From Bacteroidota bacterium (lineage in GTDB: Bacteria; Bacteroidota; Bacteroidia; Cytophagales; Cytophagaceae), in contig JAEWYS010000014.1 in the NCBI GenBank assembly GCA_023458555.1, forward strand, positions 186,001-250,000: a DNA stretch of 64,000 nt, written 5' to 3'. Positions 63,093-64,000 of this stretch are shown in pieces. Every line of letters starts with the position of its first letter. Within the stretch, counting starts at the first letter, position 1. Both the position numbers and the translations under genes were made by a program. The notes under the pieces are model-generated. The model saw only the letters and a list, made by a program, of their open reading frames with translations. It did not search any database and had not been told where the DNA came from.

Positions 63093-63808
63093 AAGCAATA
63101 GCAGCATCACATACAGGTAAACGAGAAATCAATCAAGATTTAATCCTTGAGTTCACTGCTATAGATGAATCATATCTTTTTGCTGTGATAGATGGAATGG
63201 GAGGTTATGAAAGTGGTGAAATTGCGGCTAAAATAGTCGGTGAGAATATTGAGACCTATTTATCTTCTGTTGGAACTATTGATACCTTTCACATTCAAAA
63301 AGCAATAAATAAGTCAAATCTGGCACTTCGCCAGCAAAAAACAGAATCATCTGAAAGTATGGGGGCCACTATAGGTGGTGTCATTTTTAAGGGTTCTTCT
63401 GTTTCATATTTTTGGGTTGGTGATGTCAAAATATTTCATTTCAGAAACAAGAAATTACTTTTTGAATCTATACCTCACGGCTTGGTGAATGATCTGGTTG
63501 AGAATGGATCAATTACAGAACCATCCCAGCTGTCAAAGTATAGGCATGTAGTTACTCGCTCCATACAAGGTGATATAAAAACCTCTCAGGCAGAGATCGA
63601 TTCCAACTCCTTTCATGACAGTACCGACTTACTATTTGTCTGCTCTGATGGTGTGCATGATCTTTTTGAGAGTTTACAACTTGAAAACCTACTCAATCAA
63701 GTTGAATCACCACTGATGCTAAAGGCGGAGCTTGAATCCAGGCTTAAAAGAGAAGCGAGTGACAATTTCACTTTTGGTATAATCACTTCAAATGAATTAG
63801 AAAGCTAG
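63089..63808 (+). CDS. PP2C-family protein serine/threonine phosphatase
   Basis: 239 residues. The metal-binding pattern is complete: NQD near residue 15, DGMGG near 34, VGD near 110, CSDGV near 187 and SDNFT near 229. It overlaps the giant ATPase gene by 4 bases, so it is made with the operon. It is the natural counter-enzyme to the kinase in the MADS-like fusion and suggests a reversible phosphorylation switch. PP2C genes are not, as far as I remember, part of the canonical MADS set. Confidence 0.88.
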   Translation: MKAIAASHTGKREINQDLILEFTAIDESYLFAVIDGMGGYESGEIAAKIVGENIETYLSSVGTIDTFHIQKAINKSNLALRQQKTESSESMGATIGGVIFKGSSVSYFWVGDVKIFHFRNKKLLFESIPHGLVNDLVENGSITEPSQLSKYRHVVTRSIQGDIKTSQAEIDSNSFHDSTDLLFVCSDGVHDLFESLQLENLLNQVESPLMLKAELESRLKREASDNFTFGIITSNELES

Positions 63809-63811
63809 CTC

Positions 63812-63886
63812 ATGGATCAGGAACTATTCTTATATCTTATGGCTACAATTCTTTGGATTATTGGTAGTGTCAGTTTTATAGGATAA
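63812..63886 (+). CDS. Possible 24-residue hydrophobic peptide
   Basis: An ATG 3 bases after the phosphatase stop opens a frame MDQELFLYLMATILWIIGSV and stops soon after, at 63886. It would be a single membrane segment. The only support is close spacing and the hydrophobic pattern; it could equally be chance. The remaining 114 bases of the window hold no feature that I can identify. Confidence 0.25.
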   Translation: MDQELFLYLMATILWIIGSVSFIG

Positions 63887-64000
63887 TATTAATTCAGGAG
63901 AAAAACATAATTCATTATCATTCCTTCATTAGAATATATAAAACTCTAAAAACAAGCAACATTTAGCTAAAAAACCGGGTTACCTTTTTCAATCCAATTA

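Larger units (their letters stand above)
47067..64000 (+). mobile_element. Element 2: second island in tandem, left part (continues past the window)
   Basis: After the repeat at 47049-47066 the sequence follows the element 1 left end in decayed form, then a DUF3987 remnant, then the short non-coding stretch that in element 1 comes before the cargo, then a seven-gene defence operon. Integrase, excisionase and VirE-N genes are missing. No further copy of the 18-bp repeat is visible up to 64000, so the right end lies outside. Confidence 0.6.

Noticed and set aside
51957..63808. BREX type 2 or DISARM, suggested by the PglW-like kinase with NERD domain
   Set aside because: No PglZ/BrxZ alkaline-phosphatase-like protein, no PglY/BrxC type ATPase, and no DISARM helicase with DUF1998 is present. 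The gene set fits a MADS-like operon better.
1..64000. CRISPR array, rRNA or tRNA genes
   Set aside because: No regularly spaced direct repeats and no recognisable rRNA or tRNA sequences were seen on reading; a dedicated scan was not possible.

Overview
The window comes from a Bacteroidota chromosome. Supporting signs are TTTG / TAnnTTTG-type promoters, SC-type lipoprotein signals, many genes of Bacteroidota-restricted families (VirE-N/BT4734-like, DUF3987, DUF6266, DUF6943-like) and an overall AT-leaning composition. A Sphingobacterium- or Pedobacter-like host is a guess; nothing here fixes the genus.

Core chromosome (1-6670). The 3' end of an ArgE-type M20 deacylase gene is followed by a divergent Tae4/Tai4 type VI secretion effector-immunity pair, then argH, a small lipoprotein, a metal ABC permease, a thioredoxin-like lipoprotein and mnmE. 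The 3' end of mnmE is an integration site.

Element 1 (about 6653-47066, 40.4 kb). An 18-bp sequence at the mnmE stop codon recurs with one mismatch at 47049-47066. Between the two copies lie a frameshifted excisionase-like gene, a tyrosine integrase, helix-turn-helix genes, a VirE-N-like gene and a DUF3987 gene. They are followed by about 27 kb of defence cargo, all on the + strand with very short spacers: (i) a type I restriction-modification system (half-HsdS, HsdM, HsdS ... HsdR, YgjP-like metallopeptidase); (ii) nested between hsdS and hsdR, a short type II CBASS (patatin phospholipase, CD-NTase ending in Gly-Gly, E2-like protein) with a second CD-NTase, a DUF3800 protein and a possible BECR-fold nuclease; (iii) a five-gene set of a catalytically degenerate Argonaute, a RecD-like helicase with a C-terminal nuclease-like domain, an Upf1/Dna2-like helicase, a 1830-residue Trp-repeat/DarT/HD fusion, and a DarG-type macrodomain protein. 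Set (iii) is the best candidate for an undescribed system. The right part of the element holds long nested palindromes, a gene split by an IS21-family insertion with a 5-bp target duplication, and DUF6943-like and DUF6266 genes.

Element 2 (from 47067 past the window end). It starts with a decayed copy of the element 1 left end and a DUF3987 remnant. A second defence cargo then occupies the equivalent slot: an operon resembling MADS (methylation-associated defence system), with a DUF6577-like regulator, DNA methylase, HsdS, a NERD/tandem-kinase/ATPase fusion, a middle subunit, a PD-(D/E)XK + HerA ATPase giant, and a PP2C phosphatase. Two related islands therefore seem to sit in tandem at mnmE, each carrying a different methylation-linked system. 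Functions are read from motifs and order only; no database search was possible.
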